A stretch of DNA of 64,000 nucleotides. Source: Pleurodeles waltl. Taxonomy: Eukaryota > Chordata > Amphibia > Caudata > Salamandridae. Under the pieces are notes generated by a model. The model did not search any database. It worked only from the letters and a program-made list of their open reading frames with translations, and had not been told where the DNA came from. Location: contig NC_090439.1 of NCBI RefSeq assembly GCF_031143425.1, forward strand, positions 642,693,465 through 642,757,464, given 5' to 3'. Below, in pieces: positions 11,551-23,400 of the stretch (position 1 is its first letter; every line of letters starts with the position of its first letter). A program made the translations under genes and the position numbers.

Positions 11551-12821
11551 CAACGGTACTCAAAGTACGGCCCGCGGGCCGCCAGCGGCCCCACGGACCT
11601 AGCTTGGCGGCCCGCGAGACCTACGCCAAATGCCATATCATAATGGCAGCAGTATGTAAACATAGAAGAGGGCCACGGGAGCGTGCTCCTGCGGCCCTCC
11701 TCTATGTTTACATACGGCGGCCATTGTTTATGGCGTTGCCCTGACGATCCTGGAAGCCAAAGCCCCATAAAAGTCAGCGCTTGCAGCTAACTTTTACGGG
11801 GCTTTGGTCGTCTGCTTCCTGTCACCGGCTCCACGTCTGCTGCCCGCCTGCCTGCCTGCTGTTCCACATTTGTGGCATCTTTACAGTGCTTTGAGTCAGG
11901 TAAGGCTCTTTGGTTATTTATTTATTTGTTTTTAATGTAGTGTGTGTTACTGGGGTAGGCATGAGAGCAGATTGCTCTGTGTGTGTGCGCTGTGTGTGTG
12001 TGTTACTGGGGTAGGGGTGAGAGCAGATGGCGCTGTATGTGTGCGCGCTGTGTGTGTTACTGGGGTAGGGGTGAGAGCAGATGGCGCTGTGTGCGCGCGC
12101 TGTGTGTGTTACTGGGGTAGGGGTGAGAGCAGATGGCGCTGTGTGTGTGCGCTGTGTGTGTGTGTTACTGGGGTGGGGTGAGAGCAGATGGCGCTGTGTG
12201 CAGATGGCGCAGTGTGTGTTACTGGGGTAGGGGTGAGAGCAGATGACGCTGTGTGTGTTACTGGGGTAGGGGTGGGAGCAGATGGCGCTGTGTGCAGATG
12301 GCGCTGTGTGTGTTACTGGGGTAGGGGTGAGAGCAGATGGCGCTGTGTGTGTTACTGGGGTAGGGGTGGGAGCAGATGGCGCTGTATGCAGATGGCGCTG
12401 TGTGTGTTACTGGGGTAGGGGTGGGAGCAGATGGCGCTGTGTGTGTTACTGGGGTAGGGGTGAGAGCAGATGGCGCTGTGTGCAGATGGCGCTGTGTGTG
12501 TTACTGGGGTAGGGGTGAGAGCAGATGGCGCTGTGTGTGTTACTGGGGTAGGGGTGAGAGCAGATGGCGCTGTGTGTGTTACTGGGATAGGGGTGAGAGC
12601 AGATGGCGCTGTGTGTGTTACTGGGGTAGGGGTGGGAGCAGATGGCGCTGTGTGCAGATGGCATTGTTTAGCATTGTTTTGAAAAAGGGGGTGGGATGGT
12701 TGTTCCCCCTCTAAGCCCCGCCCCCTCTAAGCCCCGCCCCCCGCTGTCACTTCAGTGCGGCCCTCAGCCGCAAACCATACTGCAATTTTGGCCCCCGAGA
12801 AAAAGTTTGTGAGTACCCATG
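11551..12821. mobile_element. Non-autonomous hAT-like element, 1,271 bp
   Basis: Both ends carry imperfect inverted repeats (CAACGGTACTCA at the left; the reverse complement of the right end reads CATGGGTACTCA). The flanks are identical 8 bp copies of ATCTAGAT (11,543-11,550 and 12,822-12,829); an 8 bp duplication is the hallmark of hAT transposons. The ERV-A 3' LTR has a single ATCTAGAT at the matching place (about 20,216-20,223), which is the empty site. Inside are a ~60 bp inverted repeat (11,652-11,714) and a long minisatellite, and no transposase is visible. Confidence 0.88.
11940..12660 (+). repeat. Minisatellite with 94 bp higher-order unit
   Basis: The basic unit is about 39 bp (GTGTGTTACTGGGGTAGG, then GGTGAGAGCAGATGGCGCT), repeated about 15 times. 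From about 12,188 to 12,560, two units plus a 16 bp partial unit recur with an exact 94 bp period (starts at 12,188, 12,282, 12,376 and 12,470). Long open frames across it (ADGAVCVTGVGV repeats on +) follow from unit periodicity and are not evidence of a gene. Confidence 0.9.
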
Positions 12822-13251
12822 ATCTAGATGTAAGTAATTTCTATTGCACAGCTATTCTCGCTATTAATTTGTACTGTGACTCGTGAATGCTTAGTTGCAA
12901 ATGCTTTTGGTTAAATTGAGATTCTTTAGAAGATTTGGTCAGCCGGTGTTATTCATGTATGTTTATCATTTGGTTTTTAGACTAACTTACGTGACCTTAG
13001 CATTGTTAATATAGGGAAATAAACTTTCTAACCTTTACTGAAAGGTGTGGTTATTCGTGGCCAAATAGATCATGGTGCGTAAAGAGTATTGACTCCAGAT
13101 GAAATATTTGTTTATTATGTTGAAAGGATTGTCATTAAAGGGTGAAACTCATAGTGGAAGCACTCCAAGTGTAGTCCATTAAACCTCAAACGCGCCCCCT
13201 TATAAGTTAAACTATAAAAGACCAAGTAAGGTCAGGTGCAGACACAGATCT

Positions 13252-13361
13252 TGGTAGCAGAGTCGGATGGTTAGTCTCCTTGTGAGGCCACTAGAGTCGG
13301 TTGGTTAGTCTCCTTGTGAGGCCACTAGAGTCGGATGGTTAGTCTCCTTAAGAGATCACTA
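13252..13361 (+). promoter_or_regulatory. ERV-A primer-binding site and triplicated 34 bp leader
   Basis: TGGTAGCAGAG starts 5 bp after the LTR end and is complementary to the 3' end of initiator-methionine tRNA. A 3 bp insertion separates it from GATGGTT, the rest of the complement. From 13,260 a 34 bp unit (GAGTCGGATGGTTAGTCTCC plus 14 bases) is present three times in tandem (13,260-13,293, 13,294-13,327, 13,328-13,361), so the distal half of the primer site is triplicated. Confidence 0.7.
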
Positions 13362-14262
13362 TAATCCCCCAGAGGTAAAGGTTATAATTTGCAGATTTTG
13401 GTAGAACAAACGAAAGATTATGTCTCCCTAAGAACCTATCAAGACTTTACCAGAAGCTTGGTGTTTGCCAATGTTTGTCTGAGGATGCACTCAGTGTTTC
13501 TAGTGACAGTGTGACTGTAATAGGTTGGGCTTGCACAACTTAAGCAAATCGCAGGTGAATTGTGATGTTGATAGTGTTTAGGGAGTTTTGCGTACTCCAG
13601 ATGAAGTTGTTTAGGGAGTCTGCGTACTCTGACGATTGAGAATAGGGAAGTCGTAGAACTTCACATGTGTGTGGCGCTTTGTGCTCAAACATTGTCCATG
13701 TGGTTGGTGGTATAGGGACCCTGCTTGGTCTAAGACTCCGGAATATTGAATAAGTGTCTGAGACACTTGATTTATGTTGTGATTTGTCTGTTTAATCGGA
13801 TCAATCGGGCGTGGTTTTTTGATGGAGATTTGATGAATCCTATCTGCACCAGGAGGATCCAACGATCAGTTGAGAGTAAAATTGCTGGTCGAATTTTGCC
13901 TGCGAGTCAGGGAAACTGAGATAGAAGGAGTATCTGTTAGAGCAAAATGCTGCAAAGGAAAATTAAGTAAGGTTTCTGAAGCGACTGTGTTACCCACCTG
14001 TAGTAAACAAACAAGTTGTGTGTTGATTTTATTTAGTGCTCGCAATATTTGCATTTAGTCTTGCGTGGATTTGAGTTTAGGAAGATAAGCCGAAGGGCTT
14101 CGTCAGCCACTGTACGTGTGAGTGTGACATCACTGGAGCCGCGCTGGGATAGAACGGTTAGTGTGAAAAGCCTCAAACGGATTGGTGGACATCTATGAAG
14201 CGTAATTGGTTGAGAAGATAGCCAAAAAGGATTTAGGGATTTAAATTCACTTCCTGATTTGA

Positions 14263-16977
14263 TTGAAAATTACATTTTTCAAAGCTTTAAAAAGTGTGCT
14301 AAGGGGAGATACGTTCATTCCAACTAGAATAGGAGAAATTACACCACCAGCAGGTACACCCGCCTATATTGCTTTCGAAGAACAAGGTGCTGCACCATGT
14401 CTTTGGCTGAAACAATGGTGCAAAGGAACAGAGATACAGGAGCTTAGCTTTCCCTGCTCATGGAACATTTATTCTGAGGATTTTAGAGAATTTGAGGAGA
14501 GTGCTCTATGATTTGAAACCTCCTTCAAGACCTACACAGTTTGGAGCATTAGCTATTTGGGAATTTCTGGCTAGACAGCAACAGCAACTAAAATTTGAAA
14601 GAAGAGCCCCCACCATATGCAGCACATGAGAGAGGTTTAAGTACTAGTGTAGACCCTACAGCCCAATACCCATCAAATCTACATAGACACAGATACAGGT
14701 TAGCCACAGTGTTCCTACCACTTCTGCGATTCAGTTGCCTATGTCTCAGAATGACATACCTAGAGTTTATCCAGATTTACCTATTATAGATACTGCTACA
14801 AACCTAGTAGTGCTGACAGGACAAGCTGCCCACACGATTATCAGAAGCGGATGCTGATCCAGATAGAGTCTATCCCAAATTTGATGTCCCTAATGCAAAC
14901 ACAGACGATCGCGAGATACACCCCCATAACAGGGTCACAGACGGAGATGTCTGCATTGACAAGTCAAAATACAGGAGTAATGTATCCGAGAGATCCAAAT
15001 GCCCGACAAGGTCCAGATGCAGTGTCAGTACCGATTACCATTAGTCCAGTCATACTATTGTTTGCCCAGGGAAAAAATTAAAAGCAGTGAGCAAACTCAC
15101 AAATCCAAGTGTAGAAAGTGAGTGATTCATGGAAAACGCAAGAATGATGACTCCCATGAGACCAACATTTGATGGAGCGGTCTGTTAATTGATATGAGTT
15201 ACTCTAGGACGCCACAGAATGACTTGGGAGGACCGGAATTAGGTCCTAAACCATTTACAATGACACCAGAAACCCCGAGCCCAACATTACAGTAAGTGCC
15301 CGGAGTAAGTAATAACAATGTTTCATTACAAGGTCTACCCGCTCAGCAGTTACTTCAATGGTTGGAGAAGTTGAGTAGCACCCAAGGAGATTCCAGTGGG
15401 AGAAATACACTGAATTTGACCAGGCTTTGACTGGAAGCAGAAGATTTACTTGAGGGAGTGATGGGGTTAGACAGAATTGACTCATACCGAGAAGATGAGT
15501 TGCATTATTTGTGCAAACTGATTACCAATAAAGCAGGAATTGTACATCAGAAATTTGTTGACCTGGCAGAAAAATATGAGAAATTGAGAGAACAAAACAT
15601 TAAAAAGGAGTTACAGATTCAAATTTGACTAAAAGGACTTTGAAAACATGAGAGTACCGGGAATGAAAATTCACATTAGGGAATTAGTTCAGGGCATTCA
15701 AACATGGGGAGCATTAGATGAGTGGGAAGGCATATGGGTGAAGAAAAGTGAGAAGAAGAAAAGGGATTCTGCAAATCTTACTGCGAATGTGCAGCAGGTT
15801 GAGGATCCAGTGAAAATATTACCAGTGAGAGAAATCTCCAAAGGGAATTTTGTTCATGTCCGTTGGAGCAGAAGTGACATTTTGTCATTTACAAGTGATT
15901 AGCCTTAGATTGAGAGAGAAGCCCGTGGAATGGTACCAGCAATCCAATAGGTTTGTGAAACTCGCAAAATGCCTGTGGGAGGATTTGAACACCATGTTAG
16001 AAATAGCAGTTCCAGCAGATTTGTGAGTCAAGTGCAAAAGGAGTGTAGATTGGCTGACAAGAGAACCTCAGAGAGGTCAAATTACAGGTGCACAGTCTCC
16101 TGACAGAATGAAATATTACTACAAATTGATTGAATTTTTAAAGACGAGAATTTCACCCAAGACTATTGATTGGCAGAGAATAGCTAGACATCTCAGGGAG
16201 GGAAAGAATCAATGCATGCCTACTAGGAGAAATTGTTGCAAACATTTGAATATTACAGTGGTACAGAAACAATTGAGCCGAAATACATGATTTATTTTGT
16301 GTTCAGATTTGTTGAAGGATTGAGATTAGCCAGATGATTAGGAGTCATTGGATTTGTTGGCAAGCAAAGCCGATCAATGAAATATTGCAGTATGCGAAGT
16401 ACTGCAGTGACGATATTGAGTTGAAGCAGAGAAAGTTGAAAGAAAAGGCAATGGTGATGCAGATTAAAGCAGCACAATCAGAAACGCAGGGAAGTTTTCT
16501 GCAGCAGCAGGGAAATGTGTGGTTGCAGAACCAGGCACAAGGTAAAGGTTGTGGTTGAATTGGAAATATGAACCATGGCCTGATTTAAATACTGTGGACA
16601 TTCAGAATGGTGTGTGAGGGATGAAAATAATGTTAACATGTCACGCTTGCATAGGCCTCGGACATTGGAAATGGAAGTGTCCGATGTTAAGTCAGGAAGG
16701 TGTTGTTCAACAGATGAATAAAATTAATTATTTTCCAAATATGAGAGGACCAAGAATGAGAGATCAAAATCCAAATTTCCAAAGTAATGTGAATCAGGTG
16801 CAAGGTTTTCAGCCTATGCAACAAATGCAGATGCCACATTTACAGCTGCCCCAGTCGAAGCAACTGCAACCCCAAGTTCAAATGGTACCTAGGCAGCAGA
16901 TTCAAATACTTCAAGCCTCAATGGAGCAGCAGCAGGTGATGCTTCCTCAGCAGGTCACAGGTCAAAGGCTTAACTAG
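14263..16977 (+). pseudogene. gag: ERV-A gag relic
   Basis: Matrix-like region (14,263-14,580) with a block matching ERV-C (TPAYIAFEEQGAAPCLWLKQW), a PPPY late-domain motif (about 14,604), a capsid-like region (about 15,650-16,550), one CX2CX4HX4C zinc knuckle (CHACIGLGHWKWKC, about 16,639), then an M/Q-rich linker. It is broken into at least eight frames by stops and indels. It starts Met-Lys, so the usual N-terminal glycine for myristoylation is absent, as in ERV-C. The last frame ends in TAG at 16,975-16,977, near the gag/pro junction. It keeps two ancestral states lost in ERV-C: a Gln codon at 14,576-14,578 and the base deleted at ERV-C 50,907/50,908. Confidence 0.8.
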
Positions 16978-17022
16978 AGTAATAACACAATACACCAATA
17001 CCCATTATACAGTGAGGATGAA

Positions 17023-18540
17023 ATGAATGATGATTGGATGAGCGAGAGTACAGATGAGGAGGAAGGAGTGTTAGCAACTTCATTAGAAGTGGATCCAAAG
17101 GGTCCATATGTGAAGGGAATAGCGATGGGTCACGATGTCTCATTTTCATTTGACACAGGAACTACACGCTCTATGGAGAGAACTGAAAGAAGTTCCAAAC
17201 CTGCCCCGTTCAGGGAAAACAGTACAGATCGTAGAAGTTGCGAACCAGCATTTGACAAACCCAATTACAGACCCAGTTCAGGTTAAAATTGCCAACTTTA
17301 AGGGACTGGACAAATTTGTAGTTTGTGACTCAAGTCCGGTATCCTTGCTAAGAAGAGACTTGCTGTGCAAAACAAGATGTTCAATTACTTATTCAAATGA
17401 TGGAATTGCCATTCAGACTAACAACGATGACGAGCAGAACTCATCCACAGGACACACAGATTGTGACACAGTGAATGAGGACTACCCATTGATCAGTTTC
17501 TTTCCAGTTTTTACAATGCAAGATCTTCCTTTTGACTTACAGGGAATGGTGAAAATGAAAGTGTGGGATTTTAGGGGAAACTACATTGGTCTAATTAAAG
17601 GAGTTGAGCCAGTTAAAGTCCCAGTCAAGCCAAATGCAATGTTTTCCCAGATTCACCAATACCACATGACACAGGATACAGTTGAAGGGATTGCACCCAT
17701 AGTTGTAGAATTTGTAAACCAAGGTGTTTTAAAAGAAGTACTGAGCAGCCAATGTAACTCACCAAAAATGGGATTGTGAAAGCCATGTAGGAAATTTCAA
17801 ATTGTGCAAGATTTGAGGATAGTAAATGTTGTCATGATTAAATGTTGTCCTGTGGTGCTAAATCCAGCCGTGATATTGTTTCAGATCCCATGCAATGCTG
17901 AATGGTTCACCATGGTGACCTGTCACAAGCATTCATTTTGGTACCTCTTCATGAGGATAGCCAATTTCTTTTCTGTTTTCAATTTTTGGATCAAGTTTAC
18001 GCTTGGTGCAGAATTCCTCAAGGGTTTTCAGAGTCACCGTCCATTTTTAACCAGATCCTGAAAAGGAACCTCGAGTCATTTGAAATGCCTTTCCAATCAA
18101 TGTTAGTTCAATATATTGATGATTTGTTGGTTGCTTCAAAGACAAGAGAAGTATGCAAGTACAATACTATTGCTTTACTGAATCACTTGGGGAAGAATAG
18201 ATATAAAGTGTCCCCAGTGAAATTACAATACTGTCAGAAAGAAGTGAAATACTTGGGACACTTAATTAAAAAAGGGACTAGGACAATTTCCAGAGAAAGG
18301 GTCACACACATATTGCAGATGAATCCCCCAGCTACACAGAGAGATGTCAGAATGTTTATGGGCATTGTGAGCTATTGTTGCCAGTGGGTTCCCAACTTTT
18401 CAATCATTTCAAAGCCATTGCAGAAGCTGACTCACAAGGAAATTACTGATCCCCTAGTGTTAGATCAAGCTTGTGTGAAAGTGTTTACCGAATTGAGAAT
18501 GTTTGTGCAAAGTCCCGGCTTTGGGTATGCCTGACTACAC
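17023..18540 (+). pseudogene. pol: ERV-A protease and reverse transcriptase relic
   Basis: A protease active-site block (FDTGTTRS, near 17,150; DTG kept, the next residue is Thr where ERV-C has Ala) is followed at once by a frameshift. RT blocks continue: VEPVKVPVKPNAMF, SSQCNSPKMGL with a stop at 17,777-17,779, a shifted palm region, and IPQGFSESPSIFNQIL with the catalytic QYIDDLLVAS (about 18,109-18,138) intact. Similarity to ERV-C is clear across the region. At least three frameshifts or stops preclude function. Confidence 0.8.
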
Positions 18541-20167
18541 AAAACTCTTCATGTTGTTTTGTCATGAGCGTGATGCATGTTCTTTGTCTGTTTTGACTCA
18601 AGTCGATGGTGGTGTAAATCGCCCAATAGCATATTTTTCAGCTTTTTTGTATCCAGTTGCAGCAGCACTACCTGGCTGTTTAAGCACAGTAGCAGCGGTT
18701 AGATTGAGCTTCACTCAGAGTGAGAGCATTGTGATGGGACATCCTTTAACTGTTGTGGTCCCTCACTCCATAGAAGGTTTGTTTACCCGAACCAAGACCC
18801 AACATCTAACCAATGCTGGGTTGACCCACTACGAAACTGTAATTCTAGGTTCGCCCAATGTAACTCTGAAAAGTTGTACAGTGCTTAACCCAGCAATTTT
18901 GCTTCCAAAAGAAAATATTGATGTTGCCAAATTAAAGGAAGTTAGACATGATTGTCAGGAAGTAACTGATTTGTGCGCAAAACCTAGACCTGACATTAAA
19001 TATACTTGATTTGAGGAAAATTACCAAATTATTTTTGTCGATGGTTCTTCTCTATGGGATAACACGGTAACATTAAGAGCAGCATATGCTGTGTGCACAA
19101 TTTCTGGTTTACTCGAGGTGTCCTGACTTCGGGGAGTGTATTCTGCACAAGTAGCTGAGTTGGTAGCCCTTACAAGAGCATGCCATCTCTCTGCAAAGCT
19201 TAAAGTCACCATTCATGCTAACAGCCAGTACGGATTTGGAATAGTCCACGATTTTGGTCAGCTATGATCACAGAGAGGTTTCCTGACCTCTTCTGGTTCA
19301 CCAGTTAGAAATGGTAAAATAATTCATGATTTGTTACAAGCTTTACAAATGCCTGAAAAGATTGCTGCAGTGCACACCTGAAATCACAAGATGTTGTGTC
19401 AATGGGAAATGGATATGTGGATCAGTCACAAGATTTTGTGCATTGAATTGTATATTGTTCAAAGACAAATGGAAGTTGTTACCTGAGGAAGAAATATGTC
19501 CCAGTTATGCACTAAATGTGACTGACACTTAGGAAGAATTAAAAGCGCTCCAGGATAATGTTGACAAGGAGGAAAAGAAAACTTGTCTAAAATTTAAATG
19601 TATTCAGTGTGAGGACAATGTTTGGATGTCGGGAGAGGGACAAGTGATTTGACCAAACAATTTGTTGACCCCAATGGCTAGATATTATCATGGTCAAGCA
19701 CATATTGAGAGGGATGCCATGATTCGCAGATTTAAGCAATTTTGGTTTAATCCAAAGTTTAGACAAGTTGCTGAAGCAGTTTGCCATCGTTGCATTATCT
19801 GCCAACAGATGAGCATGGGAAAAGGGACTATGGTCAATAAGAACCACATTGGAAGAGTGGGAGGTCGATTTAGCCGAATGCAGATGGATTTTTATTGAGA
19901 TGCCTGTGTGTGGAAGATTGAGATATGTGCTGGTGATTGTTTGTATCTTTAGTCACTGTATTGAAACTTACCCACATGAAGAAATGACAGCCTTATAGTA
20001 GCCAAATTGTTGCTTAGGGACGTAATACCTTGTTTTGGGTTTCCGGTCTCTTTAGAATCAGATAGAGGAAGTCACTTCAATAATGATGTAATTAAATTGC
20101 TGTGTTCAGCTTTAAACACTGAGAAGAAGTTGAATTGTAGCTACCACCCTGAAGCCTCAAGACTTAG
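18503..20167 (+). pseudogene. pol: ERV-A RNase H and integrase relic
   Basis: The connection domain (MPDYTKLFMLFCHERDACSL) leads to an RNase H start (IIFVDGSSLWDN, near 19,030), YSAQVAEL, and HANSQYGFG, in which the catalytic Asp is Asn. In-frame stops occur at about 19,007, 19,123 and 19,264. The integrase zinc site (YHGQAHIERDAM ... CHRCIICQQM) and central domain (MQMDF, SLESDRGSHFNN) follow, the first with a frameshift. Similarity ends after YHPEAS at about 20,160, where a deletion joins it to the 3' LTR before the last catalytic Glu. Confidence 0.8.
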
Positions 20168-20650
20168 ACATGTTAACAAATTGCAAATAACATAGTTGAT
20201 ATTGTTCACCTGTTGAATCTAGATGTTTGTCATTTCTATTGCACAGCTATTCTCGCTGTTAATTTGTACTGTGATTCTTGAATGTTTATTTTGCAAATGC
20301 TTTGGTTAAATTGAGATTCTTTTGAAGATTTGGTCAGCCGGTGTTATTCATGTATGTTTCTCATTTGGTTTTGAGACTAACTTACGTGATCTTAGCATTT
20401 TTAATATAAAATAAACTTTCTAACCTTCACTAAAAGGTGTGATTATTCATGGCAAAATGGGTCATGGTGTGTAAAAATTGTTGACTCCAGATGAAAAGTT
20501 TGCTTATTGATTATGTTGAAAGGATTGTCATTAAAGGGTGAAGCTCATAGTGGAATCACTCCAAGCATAGTCAAAAGGTCCATCAAACCTCTAATGCGTC
20601 CCCTTATAAATTAAACTATAAAAGACCAAATAAGGTCAGGCACGCTCACA
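20168..20650 (+). repeat. ERV-A truncated 3' LTR
   Basis: Aligns with the 5' LTR from GTTAACAAATTGCAAATAAC (11,496 onward) to the LTR end (CACA), with about 90% identity by eye over the last 420 bp. The uninterrupted ATCTAGAT near 20,216 is the empty site of the hAT-like insertion. U3 and the upstream R region are missing. Confidence 0.8.
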
Positions 20651-22149
20651 CTTCAGGGATGGTTGATATAAGCAAGTCTTTCCAAACTTAGCTGACCTCA
20701 CAAAAACTACACACATTTGGACAAAAGTAGGAAACTTTCACATTTGTCCTTCACAGAAGGAGTTCAAGTCTGCCAAAGTTGTCTTCAATTATGTTTCTTG
20801 AAGCAACAGACAAGAATATGTCTTTATTCATAAAACTGTATGCAATATACATTATTTTTTAAGGGATAATGAGTGAGTTTTATCAAATTGCTGTAACTTG
20901 AGACACAACTACGTAAGAAAACATGACAAATAAACAATGCATCAAAAGCCCCACAAATTTGAATTGATGAACAAACTGTTGTACAAAGCTAGGTGGCAAT
21001 GTGATGTGTGCTTCATCAGGGAGGCTATCAAGCCCTCAGGGATCACAGATTAACCTAGGATGTGCCTCTGAAGTAGGCAATGAGGATGATGCTAATTGAG
21101 AAAACACGTTATGTCTACAGGACCTCTTAGATCAGGGGCCTCTAACCCAGCGCTTAATTTGTAAAGAAATTAGTGCCAGGGCCCTTGTCAGGAGGCACTT
21201 CCAACTGCACAGCTCATTGTCACTGTCAGCACTGCCAATTACTGTAACAACAAAACTACTATTTATCACACTCCTACAAGTGTGACAATTCTGACTGTTC
21301 TAGGCCACCACAGCTAAAAGGATTTGCTTTAACAGCAGGTATTAGTAATTTTTTATGTATATTGATTTAATAAACAACTGTTGTTGTGCTCATCTACAAA
21401 AAAAATAAAAGGCAAACAGTGCTACTATGTGGCAGACTGTCAAAACTGCCAGTGCCGGCAATTAAGTGCTGGTGTTGAGCACCCAAAACCACAGGGTCAA
21501 AATTAAGCACTGCTCCACTTTCTGTAATAAGAGCTACTTATGTTCAATGAATATCATTAATGTTGTATTAGAGACAAGGTTACACTGATAGCCACCTGAT
21601 GTAAGATTACTAACAGTAATCAGCTTAGTTAACCAGGGACAGTTTCCAGCAGTATTGTTAAAAAAAGACTTTGGCAATGAGAAATACCCATACATTCATA
21701 ATGCATCACAGTCATTCCTTCAGTTCCTGCATCAAAAGATTTAGCACTTAAATATCAGCTTCAAATATATTTTGGAAATTCAACTATTTTTCTACAAACA
21801 TCAGCTCATGAGTTCTGATGAAACACACCTTTTTGTCTTGAATATTCATACTCTCTTTTCAATTTTTGGTATAGGAACATTATGCTTCTAATTTAGAAGA
21901 CTGACTGCACATAGGAGAGCTACTTCCAGGTAGCTAAAGAGCAACCAGTAGGTCACAAATTAATCATTGCAGAAACCTGTCTTAGACAAATTTGAGTAAT
22001 TCTGCAGGCTTGAAGGGTAAGCTGTCAAAAACTTTACAGCAAAATATTGACATTTAGGCCTCATAATGGTTTGAAGAATAAGTTCAGTTTATATGGCGTG
22101 TCCCTCAAGAGAGTCCAAGATTTACTCACTTTTGTTTTGTATAGAGGTC
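20651..22149. other. No gene; one MITE-like repeat
   Basis: The flanks of ERV-A contain nothing I recognise. Between about 21,150 and 21,520 a segment starts GCGCTTAATTTG and ends near CAATTAAGTGCTGG and AAAATTAAGCACTGC, suggesting an inverted-repeat DNA element of roughly 370 bp. Its exact ends and target duplication could not be fixed. Confidence 0.4.
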
Positions 22150-23400
22150 ACAGGGACACCAAAATGTGATGGAGACTTCTAGCTGCAGATTCCTTACTTT
22201 AGAATCTCCCCGAGGCGCCAGATTGGATCTGGAAAATCTTGAGCAATACCTCTGAGCACTGATAGGTGATGTTGAATGACTCTGCGTTGTCATAATCTGC
22301 GCCAGAGGTGATGTGCGCAGTGCCTATATAGGCGCCACCCCAGGATGCTGACATCAGTTCCTTGCCTTCTGCACCAATTTGTTTTACTTTTTGTTGACTC
22401 TTGAGCACTTTCTTCCTATTTGATGTCCCCTAAGGAACCAGTGGGTTTTAAACTGAGGGGGTTCTGTGTCAGACACATATCTGTGACAGACCCCCATCTG
22501 GTCTGTTTGCGGTGCCTGGAGCTGGACTACGACCCCAGGGACTATCCTGGACACCTCACCAGACACTGGCATGATGTCTCCTCCTAGTGTGGCCATGGAG
22601 GCTGGAGCATCCTTTGCTACGCTGGTGAAGAGGGCGACTGAGGTCCTGGACCTTCAGCTACTCTCTGTGGAAGTCAGGACCAATCTCTTGACAAAAGTGC
22701 TTCAGCCAGGGGTAACCCACACAGAACACCTATTACCCTTTAATTAAGTCCTTTCATGTTTTGTTTGGAACCTGGGCCAACCCTCCGTGCATAGGATGAT
22801 TGTATGTTGATATAGTCCCACTCCTGGAGGCCCAGCTTTCTTCACCTAGCACCCCACCTCGGAGAATCCGGTAGTCCAACAACCATAGTGAATCCTGGGA
22901 CGTTCCCTAGACAGCGAATCAAAGAGGCTGGATACCTTCAGTAAGAGGATTTTCTCTTCTGCCAGCCTTCCACTGCAGTCGGTGAACACTGCATGCCTCA
23001 TGGGTTGATATAGCCACACTGTGTGGGTATGCACTCAGAGAAGGCCCGAGCCATCCTGAACGAGGCTATCACAGATGGCAAGGATGCAGCAAAGTTTGCC
23101 ATCAGATGCAAGCTGGACATAACAGACTTGCTGGACAGGGCTATTGCTTCATCGGTGGCATGCCACCCCTGGCTGAGATCAGCTAGCTTTTCACTGGATG
23201 TCCAAGCATCCTTTATGGACATACCCTGCAATGGTACACTCCTGTTGAGCGACAGAGCTGATTCAGCGCTTGAGCACTTCAGGGAGAGTAGGTGACAACC
23301 TGATCATTGGGGCTCCCCATGGCCCAACGTCAGCCACACTCTCCCTTTTGCTCCTTCATTGTCTATGGTAGGGGCTACCAACCACAAAGTCAGAGTGCAA
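22150..23400 (+). mobile_element. DIRS-type retrotransposon fragment
   Basis: The left part (about 22,160-22,380) resembles the terminal repeat and leader of DIRS elements common in newts. It is followed by Gag-like text: VKRATEVLDLQLLSVEVRTN (about 22,630-22,690), then AAKFAIRCKLDITDLLDRAI, ASSVACHPWLRSASFS and a DVQASFMDIPCNG segment (about 23,090-23,240). Stops and a deletion lie between the blocks, and the copy ends before any RT or tyrosine recombinase. Assignment is from recalled similarity to amphibian DIRS Gag proteins. Confidence 0.55.
23023..23295 (+). pseudogene. DIRS Gag relic
   Basis: A 90-codon open frame (Met at 23,023) with the KDAAKFAIRCKLDITDLLDR and SADSALEHFRES-like blocks typical, as I recall, of DIRS Gag proteins. 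It ends at a TGA; the following bases continue the similarity in another frame (SLGLPMAQRQPHSPFCSFIV-like, from about 23,307). The rest of the element is missing, so this is a remnant. Confidence 0.5.

Larger units (their letters stand above)
10413..13246 (+). repeat. ERV-A 5' LTR, split by a hAT-like element
   Basis: U3 aligns with ERV-C through AAAATGTGCCC (about 10,506). TTTCTAGGTACCAACCGC (about 11,361-11,378) matches a block shared by all LTRs of the family. A GGGAAATAAA polyadenylation-type signal lies near 13,014, and the end ACACA stands 5 bp before the primer site, the same spacing as in ERV-C. Without the 1,271 bp insert and its 8 bp duplication the LTR is about 1,555 bp. Confidence 0.75.
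10413..20650 (+). mobile_element. ERV-A: decayed class I-like provirus
   Basis: 5' LTR (10,413-13,246, enlarged by a hAT-like insertion), a tRNA-iMet-type primer site, broken gag, protease, RT, RNase H and integrase relics on +, and a truncated 3' LTR (20,168-20,650). The gene order and protein text closely match ERV-C, so the two are members of one family. A deletion joins the end of integrase directly to the middle of the 3' LTR, removing the integrase C-terminus, env, the polypurine tract and most of U3. The shared 420 bp of the LTRs are about 90% identical by eye, much older than ERV-C. The left boundary was set by alignment with the ERV-C U3, and no target duplication is clear. Confidence 0.8.

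Noticed and set aside
11940..12660. CRISPR-like array
   Set aside because: Direct tandem units without unique spacers, in a vertebrate transposon; this is a minisatellite.
11942..12714. Overlapping + frames encoding ADGAVCVTGVGV repeats
   Set aside because: Products of the 39/94 bp minisatellite; the frame stays open because of unit periodicity.
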